DNA of 64,000 nt from Pedobacter planticolens (lineage in GTDB: Bacteria; Bacteroidota; Bacteroidia; Sphingobacteriales; Sphingobacteriaceae). Position numbers and translations under genes: made by a program. This document shows, in pieces, positions 37,201-45,963 of the stretch. Within the stretch, counting starts at the first letter, position 1. Every line of letters begins with the position of its first letter. The notes beneath the pieces were generated by a model, which did no database searches, was not told where the DNA came from, and saw only the letters and a list, made by a program, of their open reading frames with translations. The stretch lies in NCBI RefSeq assembly GCF_014172375.1, contig NZ_WNXD01000002.1, forward strand, positions 1,550,001 to 1,614,000, written 5' to 3'.

Positions 37201-37337
37201 TGCATTTTTAATGCCGAAGCGATAAACTCTCCACAATCCCAAAAACTAACAGATGGTTCTAAGGTTAAAATGTAGGTTAAAGTCGCTATAAAGAAACAAA
37301 TCCAGCCGACTATGTTGTTTATTTTTGAATAGTTCAT
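34233..37337 (-). CDS. DUF2723 family membrane protein (GT-C-like glycosyltransferase)
   Basis: The 1034-residue protein starts with the DUF2723 hallmark: a first membrane helix, then the loop LEPSVSFWDCGEFIASA (about 27-43) with acidic residues, then HQPGAPLF. About 12-14 membrane segments occupy the first two thirds (to about residue 640). A long soluble C-terminal part has TPR-like helices near 890-1030. The fold is related to GT-C enzymes such as protein O-mannosyltransferases, where the Asp/Glu of the first loop is catalytic. In Bacteroidota, protein O-glycosylation takes place at the inner membrane and periplasm, and this protein may take part. The function remains inferred. It stands alone and is convergent with accA. 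Confidence 0.85.
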   Translation of the reverse strand: MNYSKINNIVGWICFFIATLTYILTLEPSVSFWDCGEFIASALKMQVVHQPGAPLFLMIQRFFSIFAMGDVTKVAYFMNIGSAIASGATILFLFWTITALAKKVLIKANEEISTGNLISIMGAGAVGALAYTFSDSFWFSAVESEVYALSSLFTAIVFWAILKWEAIADEPRADKWLLFIAYIMGLSIGIHLLNLLTIPAIAFVYYFKKTAKPTTAGILKTFGIGVVILAVIQYGIIQYLVSAGAYFDLFFVNSLGLGFGTGVLFFALLLIGGLVWGIRHSIKHQKKILNLALLSTVLVIFGYASFAMIVIRAQAKPNLNNSDPDNAFSFLSYLNREQYGDRPLLVGPNYNSIPKYNEDGSNPINVPGGKTYRKGATKYEVAGIKSDHIYGENENFPDSIKRLQHEVLFPRMYDSDERYVKYYKDMMGFDDTHFPTFFDNVGFFARYQVGLMYMRYFMWNFVGRQNEVQGQGSLYEGRSLSGIKPIDALNLGDQTNLPPSITESTSYNRFFFLPLILGLLGAIWHFTRKPEDGGIIGLLFFCTGLAIVLYLNQKPLEPRERDYAYVGSFYAFAIWIGLGVLAIKEWVFKKLSAKNAAIGATVIALLCAPVIMASQGWDDHNRSTKMVAHDIAVSYMESCAPNAILFTYGDNDTYPLWYIQEVEGVRPDIRLVNLSLFDTDWYINGMRRKVHESEPLPITMKPSQYVAGERDVMYIKDLQIQGSVELKQIVDLLLSDNADDKVALIDGTKTNFLPTKNLKLTVNPQDVISTGTLPASELSRITPAMEWKFNKGYVTKGTLAMFDILAHNNWKRPVYFCSTVPSEQFNGLDNYLYNEGLALRLLPLKQDSIANTGEQPINLEPMYTHIMNKFKWGNVKNASYLDEQSADDVSIFNNMFNSLITGLIKQGRLDDAKKVVRKYDEVMPTKIYSIRTMMGVPTMAQNLYILGETEKANNLLKKSAEYIKKEMIYLSDVSKSKNQLIGGQNIQIGLMYGLEPMVKVAAQYKQTKLADELNKQYNDLYNGFSQFFGSAPQQ

Positions 37338-37504
37338 TGTATAAATGGATAAAAATAAATGCTTTGATACATAAAAATGCAGCCGAAAATAAAGAAATAG
37401 ATTGATATAAATACAAATAGTTAAGGTCTTTTAACAAAAATTAACCCTTTTTTAATGTAACAAATAAGCTTTTACAATTATTTGAAAATTTTTTGATTTG
37501 GGGC

Positions 37505-37534
37505 TTGCAGCTATAAAAAATAAGCGTAAATTTG
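37505..37534 (+). promoter_or_regulatory. Promoter of tRNA-Gln
   Basis: TTG at 37505-37507 and TAAATTTG at 37527-37534 are separated by 19 bp, matching the Bacteroidota sigma-A consensus. The box lies 34 nt upstream of the mature tRNA 5' end. Confidence 0.7.
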
Positions 37535-37568
37535 CATTCCATTTCAGAACAACGATTTGGGAAATGAT

Positions 37569-37639
37569 TGCCCGATAGTATAAAGGTAGTACAACGGTTT
37601 TTGGTACCGTTTGTCTAGGTTCGAATCCTGGTCGGGCAA
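37569..37639 (+). tRNA. tRNA-Gln (anticodon TTG)
   Basis: A full cloverleaf can be drawn. The acceptor stem TGCCCGA pairs with TCGGGCA, with discriminator A. The D-loop has GGTAGTAC. The anticodon stem ACGGT/ACCGT carries the loop TTTTGGT with anticodon TTG, and the T arm has GGTTCGAATCC. It is 71 nt long and CCA is not encoded. A rho-independent terminator follows at 37651. It lies between the divergent DUF2723 gene and prs. Confidence 0.97.
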
Positions 37640-37650
37640 CAAAACATATT

Positions 37651-37687
37651 CGGATTGTGAATAAAAACGCAATCCGATTTTTTTTAA
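37651..37687 (+). terminator. Terminator after tRNA-Gln
   Basis: The stem CGGATTG / CAATCCG with the loop TGAATAAAAACG is followed by A and a run of eight T residues. It ends the tRNA transcript before prs. Confidence 0.8.
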
Positions 37688-37710
37688 CCAGCATTGATAC
37701 CCGCGAAATC

Positions 37711-38652
37711 ATGCCATTGCAATTTAACCCAGTTAAAATTTTTGCCGGAAGCGGTACAAAAGATTTAGCACAAAAAATTGCCGAAGCTTACGGCAAACCA
37801 CTAGGAGATGTTACTTTAAGTCGGTTTAGCGATGGCGAGTTTCAGCCTTCTTTTGATGAATCAATAAGAGGATGTGATGTTTTCTTGGTTCAATCTACTT
37901 ATCAGCCAAGCGATAATTTAATGGAACTGTTGTTAATGATTGATGCCGCAAAAAGAGCATCAGCACATTACATCACGGCAGTTGTACCTTATTATGGTTT
38001 AGCAAGACAAGATAGAAAAGATAAACCGCGTGTGGCAATTGGGGCAAAGTTGGTTGCTAATTTATTAAAGTCTGCAGGTATTCATCGTATTATGACAATG
38101 GATTTGCATGCAGCACAGATACAAGGTTTCTTTGATATTCCGGTAGATCACTTAGATGGATCGGTTATTTTTGTTCCTTATATTAAAAGCTTAGGCTTAA
38201 AGAATTTAACAATTGCTTCGCCAGATATGGGCGGATCGTACAGAGCTCGTACTTTTGCAAAGTTTTTTAATGCAGAGGTTGTGATTTGTGATAAACGTCG
38301 TTTACGTGCTAATGAAATCGAATCAATGTCGATTATTGGAGATGTAAAGGGCTTAGATGTAGTGTTGATGGATGATATTTGTGATACCGCAGGTACCTTA
38401 GCTAAAGCAGCAGCTTTAATTATGGAAAACGGAGCAAATAGTGTGAGAGCAGTTTGTACGCATGCCGTTTTATCTGGTAAGGCGTATGAAACGATAGAAA
38501 ACTCGATGTTAGAAGAATTAATCGTAACCGATACTATTCCGCTAAAACAAGAGAGCTCAAAAATTAAAGTGTTGAGCACAGCGAAATTATTTGCAAAAGC
38601 AATTGCTAATGTAAATGAGCATGGCTCGATAAGTGACCTGTTTAAAGTTTAA
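37711..38652 (+). CDS. prs: Ribose-phosphate pyrophosphokinase
   Basis: The 313-residue protein matches PRPP synthase from end to end. It shows KIFAGSGTKDLAQKI, the flexible catalytic region SRFSDGEFQPSF, RASAHYITAVVPYYGLARQDRK (split by family motifs with the ATP-binding Arg/Gln), the metal-binding MTMDLHAAQIQGFF, and the PRPP loop VVLMDDICDTAGTLAKA. It makes PRPP from ribose-5-phosphate and ATP for nucleotide, His and Trp synthesis. The frame stays open upstream to 37657, but that would start inside the tRNA terminator; ATG 37711 (MPLQFNPVKIF) is the usual family start. The next gene is rplY, 83 nt away on the same strand. Confidence 0.97.
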   Translation: MPLQFNPVKIFAGSGTKDLAQKIAEAYGKPLGDVTLSRFSDGEFQPSFDESIRGCDVFLVQSTYQPSDNLMELLLMIDAAKRASAHYITAVVPYYGLARQDRKDKPRVAIGAKLVANLLKSAGIHRIMTMDLHAAQIQGFFDIPVDHLDGSVIFVPYIKSLGLKNLTIASPDMGGSYRARTFAKFFNAEVVICDKRRLRANEIESMSIIGDVKGLDVVLMDDICDTAGTLAKAAALIMENGANSVRAVCTHAVLSGKAYETIENSMLEELIVTDTIPLKQESSKIKVLSTAKLFAKAIANVNEHGSISDLFKV

Positions 38653-38735
38653 TAAAAGGTAGAAGGTGTAGGGCATAAGGCATAAGGTCTAAATACTAAC
38701 TACTAAATACTATATACAAATTAAAATAAATAAAA

Positions 38736-39317
38736 ATGAAAACAATCGCAATTAGCGGTTCTCCAAGAGAGAACGTAGGGAAACGCGATGCTAAAGAGCT
38801 TCGCTATGAAGGTAAAGTTCCTGCAGTATTGTATGGTGGTAAAGAGCAAGTTCACTTTGCTGTATTAAGCACCGATTTAAACGAGGCTATTTACACTCCA
38901 GAAGCTAACTTTTTAGAAATCAACATTGGTGGTACTAAAACTAAAGCTATTATTAAAGAAGCTCAGTTTCATCCATTAACAGATTTATTATTACACGTAG
39001 ATTTTCTTCAATTATTTGATGAGAAAGAAATTGTAATGGAAATCCCTGTTAAATTAACTGGAACTTCTCCAGGTGTTAAAATGGGTGGTAAATTAGTTCA
39101 AAAACTACGTAAATTACGTGTAAAATCATTGCCAAAAAGCATGCCTCAAGTAGTTGAAGTTAGCATTGCTAAAATGGAAGTTGGAAATTTATTCCGCGTT
39201 CGTGATTTGCAAAAAGGTGATTACGTTGTAACTAACACACCGGAAGATACAATCGTTTCTGTTGGTATGTCTAGAGCATTAAAACAAGCAGAAACTGAAG
39301 CAGCTAAAGGTAAATAA
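38736..39317 (+). CDS. rplY: 50S ribosomal protein L25 (Ctc/TL5 type)
   Basis: The 193-residue protein is the long two-domain form of bL25. The N-terminal 5S rRNA-binding beta-barrel (about 1-90) has SPRENVGKRDAKELRYEGKVPAVLYGG. A C-terminal Ctc beta domain (about 95-180) has FDEKEIVMEIPVKLTGTSPG and a conserved GGKLVQKLRKLRVK. It binds 5S rRNA on the large subunit. The prs-rplY-pth order is common in Bacteroidota and in other bacteria. A terminator follows 40 nt after the stop, so pth has its own transcript start. Confidence 0.96.
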   Translation: MKTIAISGSPRENVGKRDAKELRYEGKVPAVLYGGKEQVHFAVLSTDLNEAIYTPEANFLEINIGGTKTKAIIKEAQFHPLTDLLLHVDFLQLFDEKEIVMEIPVKLTGTSPGVKMGGKLVQKLRKLRVKSLPKSMPQVVEVSIAKMEVGNLFRVRDLQKGDYVVTNTPEDTIVSVGMSRALKQAETEAAKGK

Positions 39318-39356
39318 TTAGCAAGATTTTAAGATTTCCTTGATTTACAAGATAGA

Positions 39357-39395
39357 GGAGCGGTACAGAAGAAATTTTGTACCGCTTCTTTTTTT
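39357..39395 (+). terminator. Terminator after rplY
   Basis: GGAGCGGTAC pairs with GTACCGCTTC (one G-T wobble) around a 12-nt loop and is followed by seven T residues. It separates the prs/rplY unit from pth. Confidence 0.85.
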
Positions 39396-39495
39396 ATCAG
39401 GATTTTAGGATGAATAGGATTTTCAAGATAATAGGTCTTCCGACTTTCGGTCTTTTCCAACTTCCCGACTTCGGACTTTTTTCTATCTTTACAAA

Positions 39496-40056
39496 ATGAA
39501 ATACCTCATTGTTGGCTTAGGAAATATTGGTCCAGAATATGCTAACACCCGACATAATATTGGTTTTAATATTGCCGATGAATTGGTAAAAGATTTAAAC
39601 GGAAGTTTTGAACTTTTACGATTGGCTTATTATGCTGAAGTAAGTTTTAAGGGCAAAAAATTGCATGTTATAAAGCCGACAACATTTATGAATTTAAGTG
39701 GTAAGGCGGTTAACTATTGGATGAAAGATTTAAAAATCGCTCCAGAAAATGTACTAGTTTTGGTTGATGATTTGGCGCTACCTTTAGGCAAATTACGCAT
39801 GAAACTACAAGGCAGCAGTGCCGGACATAATGGTTTAAAAAGTATTGAAGAAGTTTGTGGCGGACAAAATTATGCTCGTTTACGTTTTGGAATTAGTGAT
39901 AATTTTAGAAAAGGTCAACAGGCTGATTATGTATTAGGTGCTTTTGATAAAGATGAACAAAAAGAATTACCAACTTTAATCAACAGGGGTGTAACCATGA
40001 TAAAAAGTTTTGTAACCATCGGCCCTGCCCAAACCATGACACTTTTTAATAAATAA
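39496..40056 (+). CDS. pth: Peptidyl-tRNA hydrolase
   Basis: This 186-residue protein has the Pth family signatures: MKYLIVGLGNIGPEYANTRHNIGF with the catalytic His in TRHNIG (residue 20), KPTTFMNLSGKAV with the substrate-binding Asn, VLVDDLALPLGKLRM with the catalytic Asp, and GSSAGHNGLKSI. It frees tRNA from peptides released prematurely by the ribosome and is essential in most bacteria. A TATCTTTA element 5 nt before the start suggests a very short leader. The stop codon abuts the stop of the convergent kinase gene, with no hairpin between them. Confidence 0.96.
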   Translation: MKYLIVGLGNIGPEYANTRHNIGFNIADELVKDLNGSFELLRLAYYAEVSFKGKKLHVIKPTTFMNLSGKAVNYWMKDLKIAPENVLVLVDDLALPLGKLRMKLQGSSAGHNGLKSIEEVCGGQNYARLRFGISDNFRKGQQADYVLGAFDKDEQKELPTLINRGVTMIKSFVTIGPAQTMTLFNK

Positions 40057-41649
40057 CTATTTTTTAATATAACTGGTAATGGTGTTGTAAAGCAATTGCG
40101 AATCAAAAGATTTACTTAAAATACCATTCGCACCAGCTTCCATTGCAATTACCTTATCGCTTTCCATTGTAGCTGCAGAAAAAACAACAATTGGAATATT
40201 CTCTTTGCCTGGAACTTCACCTTGTCTAATTAATGTAATGGCTTGTAATCCGCTCATTATAGGCATATAGTTATCCATTAAGATAAGGTCGTATTGGTTT
40301 TCAGCAAGTTTAACAAGTGCATCTTTTCCATTTTCAACCACATCAAAATTAATAGACCAATCTTTTAAGAGTTTTTCGATAAGGAATTTATTGATCACGT
40401 TGTCTTCAGCAACTAAAATCTTAACATGCGGTAAAGGAGCAAAATAGTTAGGTTTTAATGGAACACTTTCTCTTGGATTAACAGTTTTAACAACTTCATA
40501 CCAGTTGGCGAATGAGAAAGTACTGCCTTTATTTATTTCGCTTTCAACACTTAAATGACCACCTTTTAATTTAGCAAGATTTTTCACGATAGATAAACCA
40601 AGTCCAGTACCGCCAAATTTTAATGTAGTTTGATCATCGCCCTGCTCAAACATTTCAAATACTTTATTAATATTCTCTTTAGCTATACCAATTCCAGTAT
40701 CTATAATAGAGAATTTGATTTGCATATTGTTCCCTTTTTTATCAATTACATCAATTTTTAGGGTAACAGAGCCTTGCTGTGTAAACTTGATAGCATTACC
40801 CATTAAGTTTATTAAAATTTGATTGAGACGTAAAGAATCAGCCATTACCTTTTGTGGTAATTGAGGATCTAGTATTAATTTAAGCTCAATTTTCTTGTCT
40901 TTTGCACCAATACTTAATAGATTTATAGCATTATCGCCAAGTTGTGCCAGATTTGTTTCGGTTCTAATAATTTTAAATTTACCAGCTTCCATTTTAGAAA
41001 GATCCAAAACGTCATTAATAATTCTTAGTAAAGAATCAGACGATATTTTCATCAATTCTATCATGTGTTTTTGCGATTCCGTTAACTGGGTTTCCAATAA
41101 CACATTCGAAAGTCCTATTATTCCATTTATTGGCGTGCGAATTTCATGGCTCATGTTAGCCAAAAAGTTTTCTTTAATTCGTCTTCCTTGTTCGGCTTCT
41201 TCTTTGGCTTTAATTAGTTTTTTCTGATAAGCCTCTAACTGACTATTTTTTGCCTTGATTTCTCTTTGATTTCGGACGATTTGGATAAATGAATCAACTT
41301 TTGCAGAAGTGATATAAGGATTTAATGGTTTGTATAAATAATCAACTGCGCCAACAGCAAGGCCTCTTACCGCATATTTTGTTTCAACGGAAATTGCTGT
41401 AACAAAAATCACTAAAATATCTTTCGTTCTAGGATTGCTTTTTAGGATTTCAACAAGCTCAAAACCATCCATTTCTGGCATCTGTACATCAACTAAGGCA
41501 ATGGCTATATCTTTTTCCCATGAAATGCGTAAAGCCTCGTTAGGGAGGGTAGTACTTATGATATTTACATCTTTTCTATCGATTAAGGCTTCGAGAGCAA
41601 CCAAATTTTCAATTTTATCATCAACAATTAAAATGTTAATATTTTCCAT
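40057..41649 (-). CDS. REC-HK-REC hybrid histidine kinase
   Basis: The 530-residue cytoplasmic protein has an N-terminal receiver (about 1-125; ILIVDD, phospho-acceptor Asp in IALVDVQMPEMDG, Lys in YLYKPL). A coiled linker leads to HisKA with FLANMSHEIRTPINGIIGL (His at about 170), then HATPase_c with LMGNAIKFT and GTGLGLSIVKNL. A second receiver ends the protein (about 410-530; LVAEDN, Asp in LILMDNYMPIMSG, Lys in ILSKSF). It has no sensor domain, so the first receiver probably takes its input from another kinase. The CHASE3-GAF hybrid kinase of the same operon is the obvious candidate. It is encoded 14 nt after cheR. Confidence 0.92.
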   Translation of the reverse strand: MENINILIVDDKIENLVALEALIDRKDVNIISTTLPNEALRISWEKDIAIALVDVQMPEMDGFELVEILKSNPRTKDILVIFVTAISVETKYAVRGLAVGAVDYLYKPLNPYITSAKVDSFIQIVRNQREIKAKNSQLEAYQKKLIKAKEEAEQGRRIKENFLANMSHEIRTPINGIIGLSNVLLETQLTESQKHMIELMKISSDSLLRIINDVLDLSKMEAGKFKIIRTETNLAQLGDNAINLLSIGAKDKKIELKLILDPQLPQKVMADSLRLNQILINLMGNAIKFTQQGSVTLKIDVIDKKGNNMQIKFSIIDTGIGIAKENINKVFEMFEQGDDQTTLKFGGTGLGLSIVKNLAKLKGGHLSVESEINKGSTFSFANWYEVVKTVNPRESVPLKPNYFAPLPHVKILVAEDNVINKFLIEKLLKDWSINFDVVENGKDALVKLAENQYDLILMDNYMPIMSGLQAITLIRQGEVPGKENIPIVVFSAATMESDKVIAMEAGANGILSKSFDSQLLYNTITSYIKK

Positions 41650-41663
41650 ATCCTTTTTTGATT

Positions 41664-42515
41664 TTAGTGAGAGCTAGTTAATGGTATCTTTTGATAAATG
41701 TTGTTTTTTTTATCAATAATTTTAAATTTGGCTAATAGCGTTAAGTCCCGTATGCTTTCTTTGGAGCCCAAGCATAAAAAACCGAAATTAGTTAAACTAT
41801 CATAAAAAAGTTCAATTACTTTACTTTGCAATTCTTTCGTAAAATAGATCAATACATTACGACATGATATCACCTGAAATTCGTTAAAAACGCCATCCGT
41901 TATTAAATTATGTACAGAAAATAAGGTGTTCTTTTTTAAAGAATGTCTAATCACGGCAGCATCATACTTAGCGGTGTAGTACTTTTCAAGAGAAGTTATT
42001 GCACCAGTTTCTATGTAGTTTTCTGAATATTGTCTCATTTGTTTTAAACTATATATTGCATTTTTGGCAGTGTTTAATACTTCGCTATTAACATCCGTCC
42101 CATAGAAAAAACTCCGCTGATAAAGTTTCTCATCAAAAAAAAGGATTGCTAATGAATACACTTCTTCGCCACTTGAACAGCCTGCACTCCAAACTTTTAT
42201 ACGTTGATAGGAGTCTAAATAAGGGATGATATGTTGTTTAATTGAATTATAAAACTGAGGATCTCTGAACATTTCGGTAACGTTTACAGTAACCTTAATT
42301 AAAAAATGTTCAATGTAATTGGAGTCGTTAATGAGCAAAGCTCTTAAATCAAAATAGCTAAGTTTTTCAAGAATCATTAGCTTGATTACCTGTCGCTTAA
42401 AAGAAGCTTGAGAATATCCGCTAAAATCAAAATCATGTATTTTCCTAATGAGTAAAATTAAATCATTTAATTCCTCATTTGTAAGGGTTGATACATGCTC
42501 AAGATGCTTACTCAT
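41664..42515 (-). CDS. CheR-type protein-glutamate methyltransferase
   Basis: This 283-residue protein has the CheR layout. An N-terminal helical domain (about 10-80, FDFSGYSQASFKRQVIKLM) precedes a SAM-binding domain. Key elements are VTEMFRDPQFY, KVWSAGCSSGEEVYSLAIL (SAM motif I), FYGTDVNSEVLNTAKN and ISCRNVLIYF. CheR proteins methylate glutamates of chemoreceptors, but there is no chemoreceptor, CheA/CheW or CheB gene here. It sits between two hybrid kinases with 1-nt and 14-nt gaps, so its substrate is more likely one of these signalling proteins or a receptor encoded elsewhere. I leave the symbol blank because chemotaxis is unlikely. Confidence 0.9.
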   Translation of the reverse strand: MSKHLEHVSTLTNEELNDLILLIRKIHDFDFSGYSQASFKRQVIKLMILEKLSYFDLRALLINDSNYIEHFLIKVTVNVTEMFRDPQFYNSIKQHIIPYLDSYQRIKVWSAGCSSGEEVYSLAILFFDEKLYQRSFFYGTDVNSEVLNTAKNAIYSLKQMRQYSENYIETGAITSLEKYYTAKYDAAVIRHSLKKNTLFSVHNLITDGVFNEFQVISCRNVLIYFTKELQSKVIELFYDSLTNFGFLCLGSKESIRDLTLLAKFKIIDKKNNIYQKIPLTSSH

Positions 42516-42516
42516 T

Positions 42517-45500
42517 TTAATTGCTTAACCAAACCCTCATCATAGAAAGTAGTCTATCCACATCAACAGGTTTAGAAATATAATCATTTGCACCTGCTTC
42601 AATGCACTTTTCTCTATCATTTTTCATGGCTTTAGCTGTTAAAGCGATGATAGGTAACTTTGCAAACTGTTTCTTTTTTCTAATCGCTGTCATGGCTTCA
42701 TATCCATCCATTTCAGGCATCATAATATCCATGAGCACTAAATCTATACCAGAATTTTCCTCTAATCTTTCGATAGCTTCGCGACCGTTATTTGCAATTA
42801 CAATTTTCATATCATAAGCCTGCAACGCGGTAGATAAGGCAAAAATATTTCGCATATCATCATCGGCCACTAAAATGGTTTTGTCTTTTAATGTTTTTTC
42901 AATGGTCGATAAATTTGCTTTGGGTTTACTATCTGGTTTTTTCGATTCTGTATTTAGCTTATTCATAAACAAACTTACTTCGTCCATCAATCTATCATTA
43001 GATTTGCCAGTTTTTAAAATCATCGCTTCAGAATGCCGCATGATTCTTTCCATTTGCTCATTTCCGAGTTCCATGGCTGTATTAATGATTACCGGAATAT
43101 GCAGTAAATCTGGATTTGCTTTAATATCATCTAAAAGATCGAAACCCGAAATATCTGGCAGGTTTAAGTCTAAAATAATGCAATTAAATTGTTGATCTTT
43201 TAATGCGTTTAATGCTTCTTCGCCAGAATAAACTTGGGTAACTTCAGCACCCCTTTCCAACAGTTGTTGAGTTAATAACTGGCTATGTAATTCTTGATCT
43301 TCAATGAGCAATATTTTATTAAATTGATGTGAGATCTGAATGTGAGAGAATGAATCAAACGCAGCCGCTAACCCTTCCTCATTAATTGGTTTCTTTAAAA
43401 ATCCAATAGCACCTTCTTGTTTTGCCTTACTCAGTTTTTCATCTCTGGCCGACATGATGTGAACAGGAATGTGCTTGGTGATAGGGTTGGCTTTAAGTTT
43501 TTTCAAAACGGTCCATCCATCCATTACTGGAAGCATAATATCTAAAATGATAGCATCTGGAAGTTGACTAATCGCCATTTCTAGTCCACTATCGCCGCTA
43601 TGCGCAAGCAAAGGTTTAAAACCTTTTTCTAGTGCATAATCCTTTAAAATATCTGCGAAATTAAGGTCGTCTTCAATAATTAAAATGGTGCGATTATCGG
43701 TTTCCAATTTAATTGGCTGAGTAAAAGTAATAGACTCAACAACGTCCTTTGTTGCAGGTTCAGCTACGCTGGATGACCCTTCATTGGTTTGAGTTGTGCT
43801 TAAATTTTGAGGAATATATAGTGTAAAGCTACTCCCAGTCCCTATTTCACTTTTTAATTGAATTTCCCCACCTAAAATTTGTGCCAATTGTTTACTAATA
43901 GATAAACCTAAACCAGTTCCACCATATTTTCTGCTTGTTGAACCATCTTCTTGTTGAAAGGCTTCGAAAATAACTTTCTGTTTATCGGCTGAAATTCCAA
44001 TTCCTGTATCCTTGACATCAATAGCGATAACTGAAGTTTTATTGGTTTTTAATTGTTCAGCATAAAAATGAGTGTGTTCGTCAGCTTTGCTTATGGTTAA
44101 AGTTACTGAGCCGTTTGCTGATGTAAACTTAAATGCATTAGAAAGTAAATTCTTAACAATTTGCTCTAAACGACTTTGATCGCTCGTAAAACTACTTGGA
44201 AGATTTGAATCTAGATTAACATGAAAATTAACTTTTTTAGTTGTAGCTACCTCATTAAATAAGGATTCCATGTTTGACTTAATTTCTTTCGGTCGTACAT
44301 TTTCTACAGTTAAATCTATTTTACCAGCTTCAATTTTAGATAAGTCTAAGATATCATTAATTAAATTCAATAAATCGGTGCCAGCATTATGAATAACGCC
44401 AGCATATTTTACCTGGTCATCATTCAAATTATCTGGCTTATTCTCTTTTAATATTTTGGCCAATATCAGAATACTGTTTAGAGGAGTGCGCAATTCATGG
44501 CTCATGTTTGCTAAGAATTCAGATTTGTACTTGCTAGACATTTCTAATTCTGTGGCTTTTAAGCTCATTGCCTCTCTTGCCTGATTAATAGAAGCATTTT
44601 TCTCTTCTAATAATACAGCCTTTTCTTCCAATTCGATATTGGTTTGTCGCAGTTCTTCTTGCTGTACTCTTAACTCTTCTTCAGATACTTGCAACTCTTC
44701 ATTTGTGGTTCGCAGTTCTTCTTGTTGGGCTTCGAGTTCTTCCGCTTGTTGTTGTGTTTGCTCAAAAAGATCTCTTAAAATCACTCTTGAAAAAGCACTA
44801 TTAATTGCAATACCTACATTTTCAGCAATGCTATCTAAAAATAAATTTAAATTGTGATCTGGTTTGCTAGTTAAACCTAATTCTATAACTCCAATGGTCT
44901 CATTTTGAAATAAAATTGGACTAAAATGAATGAAATTTGGAGATGTAGAACCTAAAGCTGAATCAATTTTAAGATAATCAGTTGGTACTTCACTAATTAA
45001 TTTCGACTTCTTTTCTAAAGCGGTTTGCCCAATAAATCCTTCTCCAAAAGCATAAGATTTTTTAGCGCCTTTTGCCACGTAAGCATAAGTGCCTGTTAAT
45101 TGGAAATTTTTCTTTTTATCGATTAGAAAAATAGCGCCAATGGGTGTGTTAAGGTAATTACAAATGCTCGAAATTAGGTTTGTGGCTAGCTCATCAATTT
45201 CTTGCTCTCCACGCATGGCCTCATTTACCAGACCTACTCCAGAAAGCAACCAGTTTTTTTGCTTATTTTCTGTAGAAAGCAGTTCTAATTGTGTGTTGTT
45301 TTCTCTAATTTGAACCTCAGTTTCCTTTTGTTGGTCGAAAGTTTTGCGGATATAAGACAATAGGAAAAGAATTAAACCAAAAATAACTAACGAGCTAATC
45401 AGGATGATTAGAGTTGTTCTTTCGCTACTTATTTGTGTGGCTAATTTTCGTTCCTTCAACAAGCCCAATTCCATGGCCTCAATTTGTTTATTGATACGAA

Positions 45501-45963
45501 TGATATTATCCTTAGAAATCTTTCCAGTGTTAGATAAAACTTTTGCAACAGCTTCATTTTGTCCTTTAGAGTCATTAATTTGCAAAATTGCTTGCATATC
45601 TTGTATTTTCTGTCGAGCATAAAACTCCATCGAATCTACATTATCAACCTGTTTCGGGTTATCATTTACCAGTTTTTTTAAATCAGCAATTGCTGGAAGA
45701 ATTTGATCTAAATGTTCATGATATGGATCAAGGTAATCGCGGTTTTGAGTAATTACATACCCCCTCATTCCTGTTTCAGTATGTAAAATATGGAGCTCTA
45801 TTTTTTTAGAAAGGTCAATTACTTCATAGGTATGGGCTTGCCAATTTGTATTTTCTCTTAATGAATTGATACTTAAATAAGAAACCAATGCAGAAATAAC
45901 TACAAAAAGGAGAGATACAGTAAATCCGGTAAGAACTTGTTGCTTAAATGAAAGTTTAAACAT
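42517..45963 (-). CDS. CHASE3-GAF hybrid histidine kinase with three receivers
   Basis: This is a 1148-residue protein. A membrane helix (about 10-32) and a CHASE3 sensor outside the cytoplasm (about 40-180) come first, followed by a second helix (about 183-205). GAF (about 245-395) and a Gln/Glu-rich coiled coil (about 400-470) precede HisKA with FLANMSHELRTPLNSILIL (His at about 490). HATPase_c shows LLSNAFKFT, VKDTGIGI and GTGLGLSIS. Three receivers follow: ILIIEDD with Asp in AIILDIMLPVMDG, ILLIEDQ with CIILDLNLPDISG, and ILVADDD with LVLMDIMMPEMDG. It starts a three-gene operon with cheR and the REC-HK-REC gene. Such proteins act in multistep phosphorelays for stress or surface signals; the stimulus is unknown. 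Confidence 0.92.
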   Translation of the reverse strand: MFKLSFKQQVLTGFTVSLLFVVISALVSYLSINSLRENTNWQAHTYEVIDLSKKIELHILHTETGMRGYVITQNRDYLDPYHEHLDQILPAIADLKKLVNDNPKQVDNVDSMEFYARQKIQDMQAILQINDSKGQNEAVAKVLSNTGKISKDNIIRINKQIEAMELGLLKERKLATQISSERTTLIILISSLVIFGLILFLLSYIRKTFDQQKETEVQIRENNTQLELLSTENKQKNWLLSGVGLVNEAMRGEQEIDELATNLISSICNYLNTPIGAIFLIDKKKNFQLTGTYAYVAKGAKKSYAFGEGFIGQTALEKKSKLISEVPTDYLKIDSALGSTSPNFIHFSPILFQNETIGVIELGLTSKPDHNLNLFLDSIAENVGIAINSAFSRVILRDLFEQTQQQAEELEAQQEELRTTNEELQVSEEELRVQQEELRQTNIELEEKAVLLEEKNASINQAREAMSLKATELEMSSKYKSEFLANMSHELRTPLNSILILAKILKENKPDNLNDDQVKYAGVIHNAGTDLLNLINDILDLSKIEAGKIDLTVENVRPKEIKSNMESLFNEVATTKKVNFHVNLDSNLPSSFTSDQSRLEQIVKNLLSNAFKFTSANGSVTLTISKADEHTHFYAEQLKTNKTSVIAIDVKDTGIGISADKQKVIFEAFQQEDGSTSRKYGGTGLGLSISKQLAQILGGEIQLKSEIGTGSSFTLYIPQNLSTTQTNEGSSSVAEPATKDVVESITFTQPIKLETDNRTILIIEDDLNFADILKDYALEKGFKPLLAHSGDSGLEMAISQLPDAIILDIMLPVMDGWTVLKKLKANPITKHIPVHIMSARDEKLSKAKQEGAIGFLKKPINEEGLAAAFDSFSHIQISHQFNKILLIEDQELHSQLLTQQLLERGAEVTQVYSGEEALNALKDQQFNCIILDLNLPDISGFDLLDDIKANPDLLHIPVIINTAMELGNEQMERIMRHSEAMILKTGKSNDRLMDEVSLFMNKLNTESKKPDSKPKANLSTIEKTLKDKTILVADDDMRNIFALSTALQAYDMKIVIANNGREAIERLEENSGIDLVLMDIMMPEMDGYEAMTAIRKKKQFAKLPIIALTAKAMKNDREKCIEAGANDYISKPVDVDRLLSMMRVWLSN

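Noticed and set aside
37657..37710. N-terminal extension of prs
   Set aside because: It would start within the terminator of tRNA-Gln. The family start MPLQFNPVK is at 37711.
41664..42515. Chemotaxis operon
   Set aside because: Only CheR is present. There is no receptor, CheA, CheW, CheB or motor gene nearby, so the CheR probably works in another signalling system.
42602..45622. Several plus-strand open frames inside the large hybrid kinase gene
   Set aside because: They are antisense shadows of a gene with full domain support and show no motifs of their own.
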